Assembly (NCBI GenBank): GCA_946480695.1
Contig: CAMLKG010000025.1
Location: 1 to 64,000, forward strand
DNA from: an uncultured Cellvibrio sp.
GTDB lineage: Bacteria > Pseudomonadota > Gammaproteobacteria > Pseudomonadales > Cellvibrionaceae
DNA length: 64,000 bases
Direction: 5' to 3'
In this document: in pieces, positions 57,080 to 64,000 of the stretch
How positions within the stretch are numbered: position 1 is the stretch's first letter
Layout: each line of letters starts with the position of its first letter
Made by a program: the position numbers and the translations under genes
Notes under the pieces: generated by a model
Database searches by the model: none
Told to the model about the DNA's origin: nothing
Seen by the model: the letters and a program-made list of their open reading frames with translations, nothing else

Positions 57080-58233
57080 ATTCTGTGGATAAACCGATGC
57101 GGCATTCGCTCTCGTTGATAGCGCTTTATGGCTTATCAGTAATTGCGGGTATTGCTATCGGTTTATTCAATCCAATGATTTCAGTGTTATTGGTGGATGC
57201 ACAGTGGAGCGAGCTTGATATTGGAATTAATTCAAGCCTGTTCTTTTTGTGCATCACACTGGCGGCGCCCCTGGCGCGATGGTTGATCTCAGTTAAAAGT
57301 CCGCTGTTTCTTGCACTCATGGGGCTTTGCCTGACTGCAACAGCCGCAATGTGTTTTCCTTACACAACCTCGGATACCGGCTGGAACTCCTTGCGCGCGT
57401 TAATGGGAATTGGGGTTGGATTTTATATGGTGTCCGGGCAGATCCTTTTGCTCGCAAACGCACCGGATACACAACGTACCATGACGGCCTCATTACATGC
57501 CCTGGCTTTTGGTATTGGATTAGGCGTAGGCCCACTAATAGGTTCGTTTTTATATAACCTTTCCGTTGAAGTGACTTTTATGGCGGGTGGGTTGATTGTT
57601 TTATCTGGTATTCCCTTAACTTATTTAATCAAGGATGTAAAAGGAATAAATATTGGCAAAATGAAATGGAATCTAGCCAAACAAATTTCCGTTCCCTTGC
57701 ATGCAATATTCGCCTACGCAATTGCAGAGGCAACACTGATGACCTTATTCCCGGTGTACATGCTGGAAAAAGGTCTTTCGGTGCAAGCCATGGGTTTTGT
57801 ATTCAGCGCGTTTGTTATTGGGGGAATCCTCGGAACCTTACCGGTTGCTTATATTGCTGACCGATTTGGTCATTATTTAATGCTCGGGATTTGCTCAATC
57901 ATTGGTGTTTTATCGGCAATGGGATTGGTTGTAGTAGCCAAGACTTATTTCCTTATCACATTTGCGCTACTGGCTGGGGCAAGCCTGGGCCCCATTTATG
58001 CGTTAGCCATGGCAAGTATTGGCAATAAATTGCCGCCCGCTGATTTGGCGGCTGGCAGCATGTTATTTACATTTTGCTTTGGCGTCGGCACTACCCTCGC
58101 CCCCTGGCTTTCTTCCCTGGTGATGAAATATGCAGGCAGCGAACATTTATTTAATTTAACAACCGTTCTATTTATTAGCCTTTTATTGCATCTACTGTCA
58201 AAGCAATTGCGATTTGCACCCGGACTGGAGTAA
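57076..58233 (+). CDS. MFS transporter
   Basis: A 385-residue inner-membrane protein with about twelve hydrophobic segments and the two-half layout of the major facilitator superfamily. The second half carries a motif-A-like loop (PVAYIADRFGHYLM). The start overlaps the NRPS stop (ATGA), so it is translationally coupled to the biosynthetic proteins and is probably a dedicated exporter or self-protection pump. It is the third transporter type in the operon. Substrate is unknown. Confidence 0.85.
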   Translation: MNSVDKPMRHSLSLIALYGLSVIAGIAIGLFNPMISVLLVDAQWSELDIGINSSLFFLCITLAAPLARWLISVKSPLFLALMGLCLTATAAMCFPYTTSDTGWNSLRALMGIGVGFYMVSGQILLLANAPDTQRTMTASLHALAFGIGLGVGPLIGSFLYNLSVEVTFMAGGLIVLSGIPLTYLIKDVKGINIGKMKWNLAKQISVPLHAIFAYAIAEATLMTLFPVYMLEKGLSVQAMGFVFSAFVIGGILGTLPVAYIADRFGHYLMLGICSIIGVLSAMGLVVVAKTYFLITFALLAGASLGPIYALAMASIGNKLPPADLAAGSMLFTFCFGVGTTLAPWLSSLVMKYAGSEHLFNLTTVLFISLLLHLLSKQLRFAPGLE

Positions 58234-58308
58234 ATGAACGATTATTTTTCGGCCACAAGCATACTTGCCTCCGCTAAATATTAATAAATTGCATTAAGGA
58301 ATATCATT

Positions 58309-59472
58309 ATGAACGCCAATGAAATCCATTTGGATCGTCGCAAATTAATGCGCTACGCAGCAACCGGCGCTGCGCTTGCCTCTGTCGGTGGATTGTCCAC
58401 TTGGGCCACTACAGAACCGGTAATAAGCCCCGACTCACCAGCTTACGCGTATTGGAACCATAGGGAAAAAAATGAACTCAGCGATATGGAATTCCTGGTT
58501 ATGTGCGCAACCCTCGCACCCAGCCCACACAACACCCAGCCCTGGCTTTTTAAAATATCGAGCAATCGAATAGACATTTTTGCCGATAAGGACCGCCACT
58601 TAAAAAGCGCTGATTCCAACTACCGCATGATGATCCTGGCAATCGGTGCCGCTATTGAAAATTTGAATGTGGCGGCACGCCAAATTGGTTACCAGGCAAT
58701 AGTTTCTTTAAACGATAGTTACGAAGAATTTTTATCGAACGGCTATTGCGCCAGTATTGCACTTAGCCAACAAACACCTGCCCCTTCACCTGATTTTGAA
58801 GCCCTATTTAACCGGCAAACAACTCGCACCGCGTTTGACCTGAGTCAACCGGTTAACCATCAATTCCTGGAAAAGCTCCAGGGGCAATCTATCGGATTTC
58901 CGGGAATTGGCCTTGAGTGGATTAAAAAGCGAGCTGGTCGCGACCCTATAGCCCAGATTGTCCGGGATTCGGCCCGAAGCTACCTCACTGATGCTTGCCA
59001 TCGCGATGGTATGGACTGGTTCCGCATTACCCGAAACCAGTGGGAAACCAAAGGGGATGGTATCGCAGTTTTTAACGGGGACGCACCGGCAGCCATCAAA
59101 CGCTACGTGGAGCTGCTCGTTTCCCCGGATGATTTATTACAATCTGCATTTAGGCAAGGCGAAATCGACAGTGTTGACCGCTTATCAGCCGCAACGCCTA
59201 TGTGGGGCGTTATCACTACCAAAGCCGATAGTTTTCAGCAAAAATTGTTGGCCGGACAAATGGTAGAGCGAGTTTACCTGGAAGCCAGCATGAATGGCCT
59301 GGCAGTCCAGCCCCAATGCTATCCCACAGAAACGGCGGATGGCATAGCCAGATTAAAATCCCAACTCAACCTCGCCGATGGCACCGAACCTTTGTTTGTA
59401 TTTCGCCTGGGCCACTCAAGCCATATTGCCAAGTCCGTGCGCCGGAACATAAAGAATGTTATGGTGACCTGA
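58309..59472 (+). CDS. Tat-exported nitroreductase-like (Acg-type) flavoprotein
   Basis: A 387-residue protein. The N-terminus DRRKLMRYAATGAALASVGG looks like a twin-arginine signal (RR followed by a hydrophobic stretch), so it would be exported folded with its cofactor, probably FMN. The mature part has the nitroreductase-family segment APSPHNTQPWLFK and, later, RQTTRTAFD and a C-terminal FRLGHSSH block, as in Acg-type nitroreductase-like proteins. AAGGAA precedes the ATG. Its place in the operon suggests redox tailoring of the product outside the cytoplasm, but Acg-type members often lack classical nitroreductase activity. The function remains open. Confidence 0.75.
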   Translation: MNANEIHLDRRKLMRYAATGAALASVGGLSTWATTEPVISPDSPAYAYWNHREKNELSDMEFLVMCATLAPSPHNTQPWLFKISSNRIDIFADKDRHLKSADSNYRMMILAIGAAIENLNVAARQIGYQAIVSLNDSYEEFLSNGYCASIALSQQTPAPSPDFEALFNRQTTRTAFDLSQPVNHQFLEKLQGQSIGFPGIGLEWIKKRAGRDPIAQIVRDSARSYLTDACHRDGMDWFRITRNQWETKGDGIAVFNGDAPAAIKRYVELLVSPDDLLQSAFRQGEIDSVDRLSAATPMWGVITTKADSFQQKLLAGQMVERVYLEASMNGLAVQPQCYPTETADGIARLKSQLNLADGTEPLFVFRLGHSSHIAKSVRRNIKNVMVT

Positions 59473-59535
59473 CACCCGGAATGATTCGCAACATACCTGA
59501 ATTTAGTAAGGTTCTTTTGATCCAAGGGAGTTTTT

Positions 59536-60201
59536 ATGAGTGTCGTTGAATACCTTAAAGGAAGGGAGCGCCTATTGCGCAAACAATTGGGCAATGTGGA
59601 ACTGAAAAGCCGCATCGAACCCTCGCTACGAGTGCTGTCTGAACGCCTGAGCCAAACTATCAACCACACGCTGAATACCCCCTGGCTGGGAAAGCTTGCA
59701 TTGTTGCTTGAGCGTGAAAAGCAAGCTGAATCTGTGGTTACTCCTGAAGCCAGGGCGTTTTATAATAAATGGCGTGAGCGTATTGGCCAGGAAACCCATC
59801 TCGGTGACTGGTTATTGATCGATCAGGACCGAATCAACCAATTTGCATTTGTCACGGAGGATGATCAATGGATCCACACCGACGTTGCCCGCGCCGCCAA
59901 GGAATCCCCCTTTGGCACAACCATCGCCCATGGTTTCCTTACCCTGGCTATGCTACCCAAGCTCACCCAATCCACCAATAATCCCTATCCCGAAGCGCGC
60001 ATGTTGGTTAACTACGGGATGAACACGGTCCGCTTTCCCTACCCCGTCAAAGCCGGATCAAAAGTGCGTGCCCGCACCCGATTAAAGCAGGTTGAAGTTT
60101 CCAAGCGCTATGTGGACCTGATCAGCGAAATCAACATTGAAATTGAAAACAGCAAGCGCTTGGCCTGCGTTGCGGAAACCCTGTTGCGCGTCTACCTCTA
60201 G
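59536..60201 (+). CDS. MaoC-type hot-dog dehydratase
   Basis: A 221-residue protein whose C-terminal 135 residues form a MaoC-like (R)-hydratase/dehydratase domain. Asp109 and His114 in EDDQWIHTD match the catalytic D-x4-H pair, followed by the conserved SPFGTTIAHGFLTL. An N-terminal extension of about 85 residues is predicted to be helical and has no motif I recognise. It would dehydrate, or hydrate, an acyl intermediate on CoA or a carrier, filling a step the PKS lacks. AAGGGAG lies ahead of the ATG. It is the last gene of the operon and is followed within 10 bases by the diguanylate cyclase remnant. Confidence 0.85.
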   Translation: MSVVEYLKGRERLLRKQLGNVELKSRIEPSLRVLSERLSQTINHTLNTPWLGKLALLLEREKQAESVVTPEARAFYNKWRERIGQETHLGDWLLIDQDRINQFAFVTEDDQWIHTDVARAAKESPFGTTIAHGFLTLAMLPKLTQSTNNPYPEARMLVNYGMNTVRFPYPVKAGSKVRARTRLKQVEVSKRYVDLISEINIEIENSKRLACVAETLLRVYL

Positions 60202-60210
60202 CCCCGAATT

Positions 60211-60286
60211 CCATGACCGCGCAACTGGATTAGAAAGGTTTTAAATCAAGGAAGCCGGACGCAATCGCTGCGCCATGCTTCCTTAA
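60211..60286 (+). pseudogene. Decayed 3' end of a GGDEF diguanylate cyclase gene
   Basis: Bases 60211-60231 match 37030-37051 of the intact cyclase gene at 20 of 22 aligned positions. Bases 60245-60286 align without gaps to 37079-37120 at 32 of 42 positions; the middle has lost about 14 bases. The last stretch still reads KEAGRNRCAMLP then a stop, against KETGRNRCTMLP in the intact gene, and most differences are at third codon positions. This piece therefore evolved as coding sequence before it was cut off. No start or upstream part exists. Confidence 0.85.
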
Positions 60287-60305
60287 CATCAATAAAGGTC
60301 ACGTA

Positions 60306-61319
60306 TTATCCCGTAAATACAGTGATAACGTTTCTTTTGAAGGCCGGGTTGTCAATGCGGGGAAGTATCACTTTATTCAGGAGCCAAACCTGTAAAAACG
60401 TAACCAAAACAGACATTAAAAGTATGAATGGATACTTGATATAAAACGGAGCAGAGAGAGTCACCACGAACGGAATGTGCCATAGATATATCCAAATACT
60501 GTTTTGCCCCATAAACATCACAAGGTCGGTTAACTTAAAGGATTGAACCAATGTTAACAGTGGCGCGGCACCCATCCATAACAATATCGAAATACACAAC
60601 GCATAAGAATAATAATAAATTTGAGGAGGATATTTGTATTCCTGGGTAGGAATGAACTCGCCATACCCGAGCCATAAGTATGAGCAATATATGGCGAAGA
60701 CAGCAGCAATCAACAAACCAGAGATTATCATTTGAAGTTGCGTCAATTGCGTGAGGCGCAATCCAAAGGCAAAAATTATCCCGTAGGGAATAACATAAAA
60801 AATTGTTTTCTCAATGACTGTTCCTGCCGGCGTATCCAAATACGCACTTGATGCCATCAATAAAAGCTCATTCGCAATTCCGATACAGAATAAAACAAGC
60901 AAAAAATGCAGATTATTAGCCATTCGTTTATGGATATGGAAAATTAATGGCGCAATCAACGCAACCATCAGAAAGACGCGAATAATCCATACGTAACCTA
61001 TCCCTTGGTCTAACAAATAGCTACTAATTATTTTTGCAAAACCCGGCAATTCAGAGGGAAAAGAAAAAGCAAGGCAAGATAAAAAATAAATACTGAGAAA
61101 GCACCATACAGGCAACAATAATCGCTTGAATCGGCTGGCTACATAATCAGCATATGCGCGCTGCTTGAAAGACAAACCAAACGAGACCCCTGATATAAGT
61201 ACCATCATAGGTACATCAAAGTTTCTTATTTGAAATAAAAAATAAGGGGGTGAGCAATGCGCCAAGATAATCAAACACAAACCGAAAAAGCGCAAAAGGT
61301 CTATACGCAGGTCCCTCAT
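60306..61319 (-). CDS. Acyltransferase family 3 membrane protein
   Basis: A 337-residue integral membrane protein with about ten hydrophobic helices. The N-terminal RIDLLRFFGLCLIILAH carries the conserved Arg and His of the acyltransferase-3 (OafA/NodX-like) family, which O-acylate sugars of surface polysaccharides or exported molecules. The frame can be read from a TTG at 61379, but the ATG at 61319 places this motif at the N-terminus, as in relatives. It is convergent with the polyketide operon and lies just outside its right border, so it may be unrelated. The target is unknown. Confidence 0.8.
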   Translation of the reverse strand: MRDLRIDLLRFFGLCLIILAHCSPPYFLFQIRNFDVPMMVLISGVSFGLSFKQRAYADYVASRFKRLLLPVWCFLSIYFLSCLAFSFPSELPGFAKIISSYLLDQGIGYVWIIRVFLMVALIAPLIFHIHKRMANNLHFLLVLFCIGIANELLLMASSAYLDTPAGTVIEKTIFYVIPYGIIFAFGLRLTQLTQLQMIISGLLIAAVFAIYCSYLWLGYGEFIPTQEYKYPPQIYYYSYALCISILLWMGAAPLLTLVQSFKLTDLVMFMGQNSIWIYLWHIPFVVTLSAPFYIKYPFILLMSVLVTFLQVWLLNKVILPRIDNPAFKRNVITVFTG

Positions 61320-61352
61320 CGCTAAACACTTCTCATCATGTAAGCCAATAAA

Positions 61353-61374
61353 CCCTTCACATAAGTGTGAAGGG
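61353..61374 (-). terminator. Probable terminator downstream of thrH
   Basis: A perfect 9-base stem (CCCTTCACA at 61353-61361 with TGTGAAGGG at 61366-61374) and a four-base loop. Read leftward it is followed by TTTATT, a weak T run. It sits between the thrH stop and the acyltransferase start. Confidence 0.6.
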
Positions 61375-61391
61375 GCCAACGAAAATTGCTG

Positions 61392-62009
61392 TTACAAACT
61401 CAACTGGCGATTGCTCGCTTTAATAAATTCTTTTTTCAAATCGTCATATGTATGGACAGCGGGGAATTGCGGGAATTGTTCGATTACATTTTGTGGGGCG
61501 TGGAAGAGGATGCCCTGGTCGGCTTCGCCTAACATAGTGGTGTCGTTGTAGGAATCGCCAGCGGCAATCACACGATAATAAAGAGTTTTCAAAGCCAGCA
61601 CCGACTGACGTTTTGGATCTTTTTGGCGCAATGTGTAACCCGCTACCATGCCGCGTTCATCCACATTCAAGCGGTGGCACAACAAGGTCGGAAAACCCAA
61701 TTGACGCATCAGGGGTTGGGAAAACTCATAAAAAGTATCGGACAGGATAATCACCTGGAAACGCTCACGCAGCCAATCCACAAATTCCACCGCGCCATCG
61801 AGGGGCTTGAGCGTTGCAATGACATCCTGAATTTCTTTGAGGCCGAGTTTGTGTTCCTCCAGGATACGAATACGCTGCTTCATCAGGACGTCGTAATCCG
61901 GAATATCGCGGGTAGTGGCTTTCAGTTCTTCAATACCAGTGGCTTTCGCGAATTCGATCCAAATTTCCGGAACCAATACACCTTCCAGATCCAGGCATGC
62001 AATTTCCAC
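61392..62009 (-). CDS. thrH: ThrH bifunctional phosphoserine phosphatase/homoserine kinase
   Basis: A 205-residue HAD-superfamily enzyme very close to Pseudomonas ThrH, which dephosphorylates phosphoserine and can transfer phosphate to homoserine. HAD motif I is CLDLEGVLVPEIW, motif II VIILSDTFYEFSQ and motif III-IV region AAGDSYNDTTML. The frame extends to 62063, but a GTG at 62009 preceded by GGAGG (five bases away) gives VEIACLDLEG and exactly the family length, so I choose it. It is divergent from cysH. Serine is the predicted substrate of the nearby NRPS, but thrH is a common housekeeping gene and no link is claimed. Confidence 0.93.
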   Translation of the reverse strand: MEIACLDLEGVLVPEIWIEFAKATGIEELKATTRDIPDYDVLMKQRIRILEEHKLGLKEIQDVIATLKPLDGAVEFVDWLRERFQVIILSDTFYEFSQPLMRQLGFPTLLCHRLNVDERGMVAGYTLRQKDPKRQSVLALKTLYYRVIAAGDSYNDTTMLGEADQGILFHAPQNVIEQFPQFPAVHTYDDLKKEFIKASNRQLSL

Positions 62010-62236
62010 AGCAACCTCCAAACGGTTAAAAATCAGGCTATTCAGGTCAAAAGAGTGGCGCAATCTACCTTTTTTGCCGTACTAAAGCAAACCGAAATCC
62101 AACACCAAAAGCACCCAAAAGCCAGCTCGCAGCGCCTCGCCGCTTGGGGCAAGTGCCCTGCTCTGCTATCCTTGGCGCCCTATACAGGAGGTTCCGGAAG
62201 AAGTGGAACCGATAAATATCACCGTGAGTAGTAGCC

Positions 62237-62980
62237 ATGACCGAAAACCTGATTGATGTCGTTGACCTTGAAGCCAAACTCCAGCAGGAAAGTCCCCAAA
62301 AGATCATTAAATACGCCCTGACGCAGTTCGATAACATCGCTATTTCGTTCAGCGGTGCCGAAGATGTTGTACTCATTGAAATGGCCCGTAATTATCGTCC
62401 TGATGTTCCGGTATTTTGCCTGGACACCGGCCGTTTGCACCCGGAGACCTATCGCTTCATTGAAAAAGTACGCAAGCACTACGGTATTAAAATCGATGTG
62501 GTTTCACCTGATGGTGAGGCGGTACGCAGGTTGGTACAAGAGAAAGGCTTATTCAGTTTTTATGAAGATGGCCATGGCGAATGCTGCGGTGTGCGTAAGA
62601 TCGATCCGCTGCGTAAGAAGTTATTAACCCTCGATGCCTGGATTACGGGGCAACGCAAAGACCAAAGCCCTACCCGCGCTGACATTCCGGTTATCCAGAA
62701 TGACAAGGCCTTCGCCCGGCCCGGTGCAACACTGACGAAATTTAACCCGCTCGCTAATTGGTCCTCCAAGGAGGTATGGGATTACATCCGGTTATGTGAA
62801 GTACCCTTCAATGAATTGCATGAGCGTGGTTTCGTATCAATTGGATGCGAACCTTGCACCCGGCCAATCACACCCGGGCAACATGAACGCGAAGGGCGCT
62901 GGTGGTGGGAGGAAGCCACCAAGAAAGAGTGCGGCCTGCACGCAGGCAATATGGAAACAACCTCCTCATACCAGGCATGA
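62237..62980 (+). CDS. cysH: APS-type assimilatory sulfate reductase
   Basis: A 247-residue cytoplasmic reductase that forms sulfite from adenylylsulfate using thioredoxin. [11 protein letters not shown] is the nucleotide-binding PP-loop. Cys116-Cys117 (ECCGVRK) and Cys204/Cys207 (GCEPC) are the four ligands of a [4Fe-4S] cluster that mark enzymes using APS, and Cys232 in KKECGLH is the catalytic residue. Because this type bypasses PAPS, the cysC gene at 5279 is not needed for sulfur assimilation by this route. It is divergent from thrH. Confidence 0.94.
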   Translation: MTENLIDVVDLEAKLQQESPQKIIKYALTQFDNIAISFSGAEDVVLIEMARNYRPDVPVFCLDTGRLHPETYRFIEKVRKHYGIKIDVVSPDGEAVRRLVQEKGLFSFYEDGHGECCGVRKIDPLRKKLLTLDAWITGQRKDQSPTRADIPVIQNDKAFARPGATLTKFNPLANWSSKEVWDYIRLCEVPFNELHERGFVSIGCEPCTRPITPGQHEREGRWWWEEATKKECGLHAGNMETTSSYQA

Positions 62981-62993
62981 GTACGCATGCCTG
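62972..62993. terminator. Inverted repeat at the cysH stop codon
   Basis: CAGGCATG (62972-62979) pairs perfectly with CATGCCTG (62986-62993) around a six-base loop, overlapping the cysH stop. The T run after it is poor (TTGATT). It lies between convergent genes and may terminate either transcript. Confidence 0.4.
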
Positions 62994-63003
62994 TTGATTA
63001 ATC

Positions 63004-63582
63004 CTACCCCCACGAATCATTTTCCGCGGACAAAGGTGCCTGCATATAATCATTTAATGCTTGCGGGCCTCGAATGCGCCCGAAATGTAAAAATAGATTT
63101 TGATGGAATCTCTGCAAATTACCGGTAGTTGCGTTCAAGCATGGGATAAAGTTTTCCAATTCCAGCAAACTGACTGAATCCAGCTCCAACGAATTGAAAT
63201 TGCTCACGAAATCGGTGGACTGCAAGCGTTTTACGTAACCGGATTCTGCGTTAAGCCCAGGCACCCAATGTGATTGCAACCATTCATCAGACTGCTTACC
63301 ACAGTAGTGACAGCGCGCCACAAGCTCGTCGAGCGAAGGAACAAAGCTTTCCAAATCATTGCAGGTATGGCGCTCCCGTACTATCAGGCTCATATTGGTC
63401 ACTTTGATGTCGAAGGCGATACCCGCCAGGAGGACGCGGACTTGCGCCGCTGGAACCTGCAAACTGCAAAATATAATGCCTTCAACCACCAGTTCCAGGG
63501 TTTTGAAGGCAACGACTATTTGCCCCAGAGCTTCGTACAGGCGGGTTTTATTGGATTCATTTATTTCTATTATTGGATTCAT
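63004..63582 (-). CDS. Hypothetical protein
   Basis: A 192-residue soluble protein I do not recognise. It has no signal peptide or membrane segment, looks largely helical, and carries a CHYC pair in RCHYCGKQSDEW that could bind metal. The ATG at 63582 is used; an in-frame GTG two codons upstream is possible, and AGGTG sits just ahead. It is convergent with cysH and on the same strand as fpr. The continuous frame and separation from both neighbours support a real gene. Confidence 0.6.
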   Translation of the reverse strand: MNPIIEINESNKTRLYEALGQIVVAFKTLELVVEGIIFCSLQVPAAQVRVLLAGIAFDIKVTNMSLIVRERHTCNDLESFVPSLDELVARCHYCGKQSDEWLQSHWVPGLNAESGYVKRLQSTDFVSNFNSLELDSVSLLELENFIPCLNATTGNLQRFHQNLFLHFGRIRGPQALNDYMQAPLSAENDSWG

Positions 63583-63745
63583 AGACACCTGAGGCTAACA
63601 CCTGCTCACAAGCCGCAGGTCTAATTTACCATGGCATCTAAACACACAGAAATAAGATAGAGGAATAACAGCGGATTACAAGGAATGCCCTCTCCACGTC
63701 CTTGTACGGAGACGGAAACCAAACAACCGGATAGCGCGGACTAGA

Positions 63746-64000
63746 TTATTTCTCCACAAACGCACGTTCAATTACATAGTCACCGGCCATGCCAATCCGC
63801 GGCGAAACCGTTAAACCTGCCGTATCCAGGATTGCGCAAGTATCGTCAAGCATGCCAGGGCTGCCGCACAACATAGCGCGGTCTGTGGCCGGGTTTAGCG
63901 GTGGTAAACCTATGTCAGCCAATAATTTTCCGCTTTGCAAAAGATCCGTCAATCGGCCCTGGTTGGTAAATGCCTCACGGGTGACGGTCGGGTAATAAAT
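63746..64000 (-). CDS. fpr: Ferredoxin-NADP reductase, C-terminal part (runs off the window)
   Basis: The last 84 codons of a flavoprotein reductase; the gene continues beyond base 64000. Visible segments are YYPTVTRE at the window edge, then GLPPLNPATDRAMLCGSP (part of the NADP-binding fold) and the C-terminal GDYVIERAFVEK, which is the terminus of Pseudomonas-type Fpr. The enzyme exchanges electrons between NADPH and ferredoxin or flavodoxin. Confidence 0.9.
   Translation of the reverse strand: MYYPTVTREAFTNQGRLTDLLQSGKLLADIGLPPLNPATDRAMLCGSPGMLDDTCAILDTAGLTVSPRIGMAGDYVIERAFVEK

Noticed and set aside
61623..62231. 202-codon plus-strand frame opposite thrH
   Set aside because: It is antisense to thrH, whose motifs, GTG start and length match the family exactly.

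Overview
The window looks like chromosome of a gammaproteobacterium, most plausibly a Cellvibrio-type saprophyte. This rests on a Pseudomonas-like ThrH, Fpr and APS-type CysH, a full glycogen set (glgC, glgB, glgA, malQ, GH57, GH15-like), a lipoprotein peptidase/Opp operon and moderate GC content. The species is an inference. I saw no rRNA, tRNA, CRISPR, integrase, transposase or phage genes.

Layout. (A) 478-10428, + strand: first lipid/polyketide locus. It holds a FabZ-like dehydratase, a carrier protein, a fatty-acyl-AMP ligase (FAAL), a secreted GMC oxidase, an APS kinase, an RND/MMPL exporter fused to a LolA-like domain, and an outer-membrane beta-barrel. It may begin left of the window. 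(B) 10747-11751: a secreted beta-helix protein. (C) 11857-15657, - strand: trkH, a short kdpD-like kinase and kdpE. (D) 15746-28061: glycogen and alpha-glucan metabolism, as a - strand group (glgC, GH57, malQ, PilZ, GH15-like) and a + strand pair glgB-glgA. (E) 28109-35255, - strand: M3 peptidase lipoprotein followed by oppA, oppB, oppC and oppDF. (F) 35512-37120: CheC/CheX-like phosphatase and PAS-GGDEF diguanylate cyclase. (G) 37322-60201, + strand: a compact operon of about 23 kb. It holds a discrete acyltransferase, a LolA-like protein, a beta-barrel, an RND exporter, a 2652-residue FAAL-PKS, a 2055-residue PKS/NRPS hybrid ending in a short-chain reductase, an MFS transporter, a Tat-type nitroreductase-like protein and a MaoC-type dehydratase. 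(H) 60306-64000: acyltransferase-3, thrH, cysH, an unknown gene and the 3' end of fpr.

The most interesting content is the pair of loci A and G. They look like two halves, or two paralogous versions, of one pathway that makes and exports an acylated molecule. Reading the domains, a FAAL loads a fatty acid on a carrier, KS1-AT1 extends it with malonyl, and KS2 extends again. The second AT is catalytically dead, so the discrete AT may act in trans. Reduction and dehydration would come from the C-terminal SDR and the FabZ and MaoC proteins. An adenylation domain with a serine-type code adds an amino acid. Each locus carries its own inner-membrane RND pump, LolA-like periplasmic carrier and outer-membrane barrel, which points to an export route for a hydrophobic product.

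Locus G is bracketed by the intact 3' end of the diguanylate cyclase gene on its left and a decayed second copy of that 3' end just after its last gene (60211-60286). That is a footprint expected from insertion of the operon as a unit.
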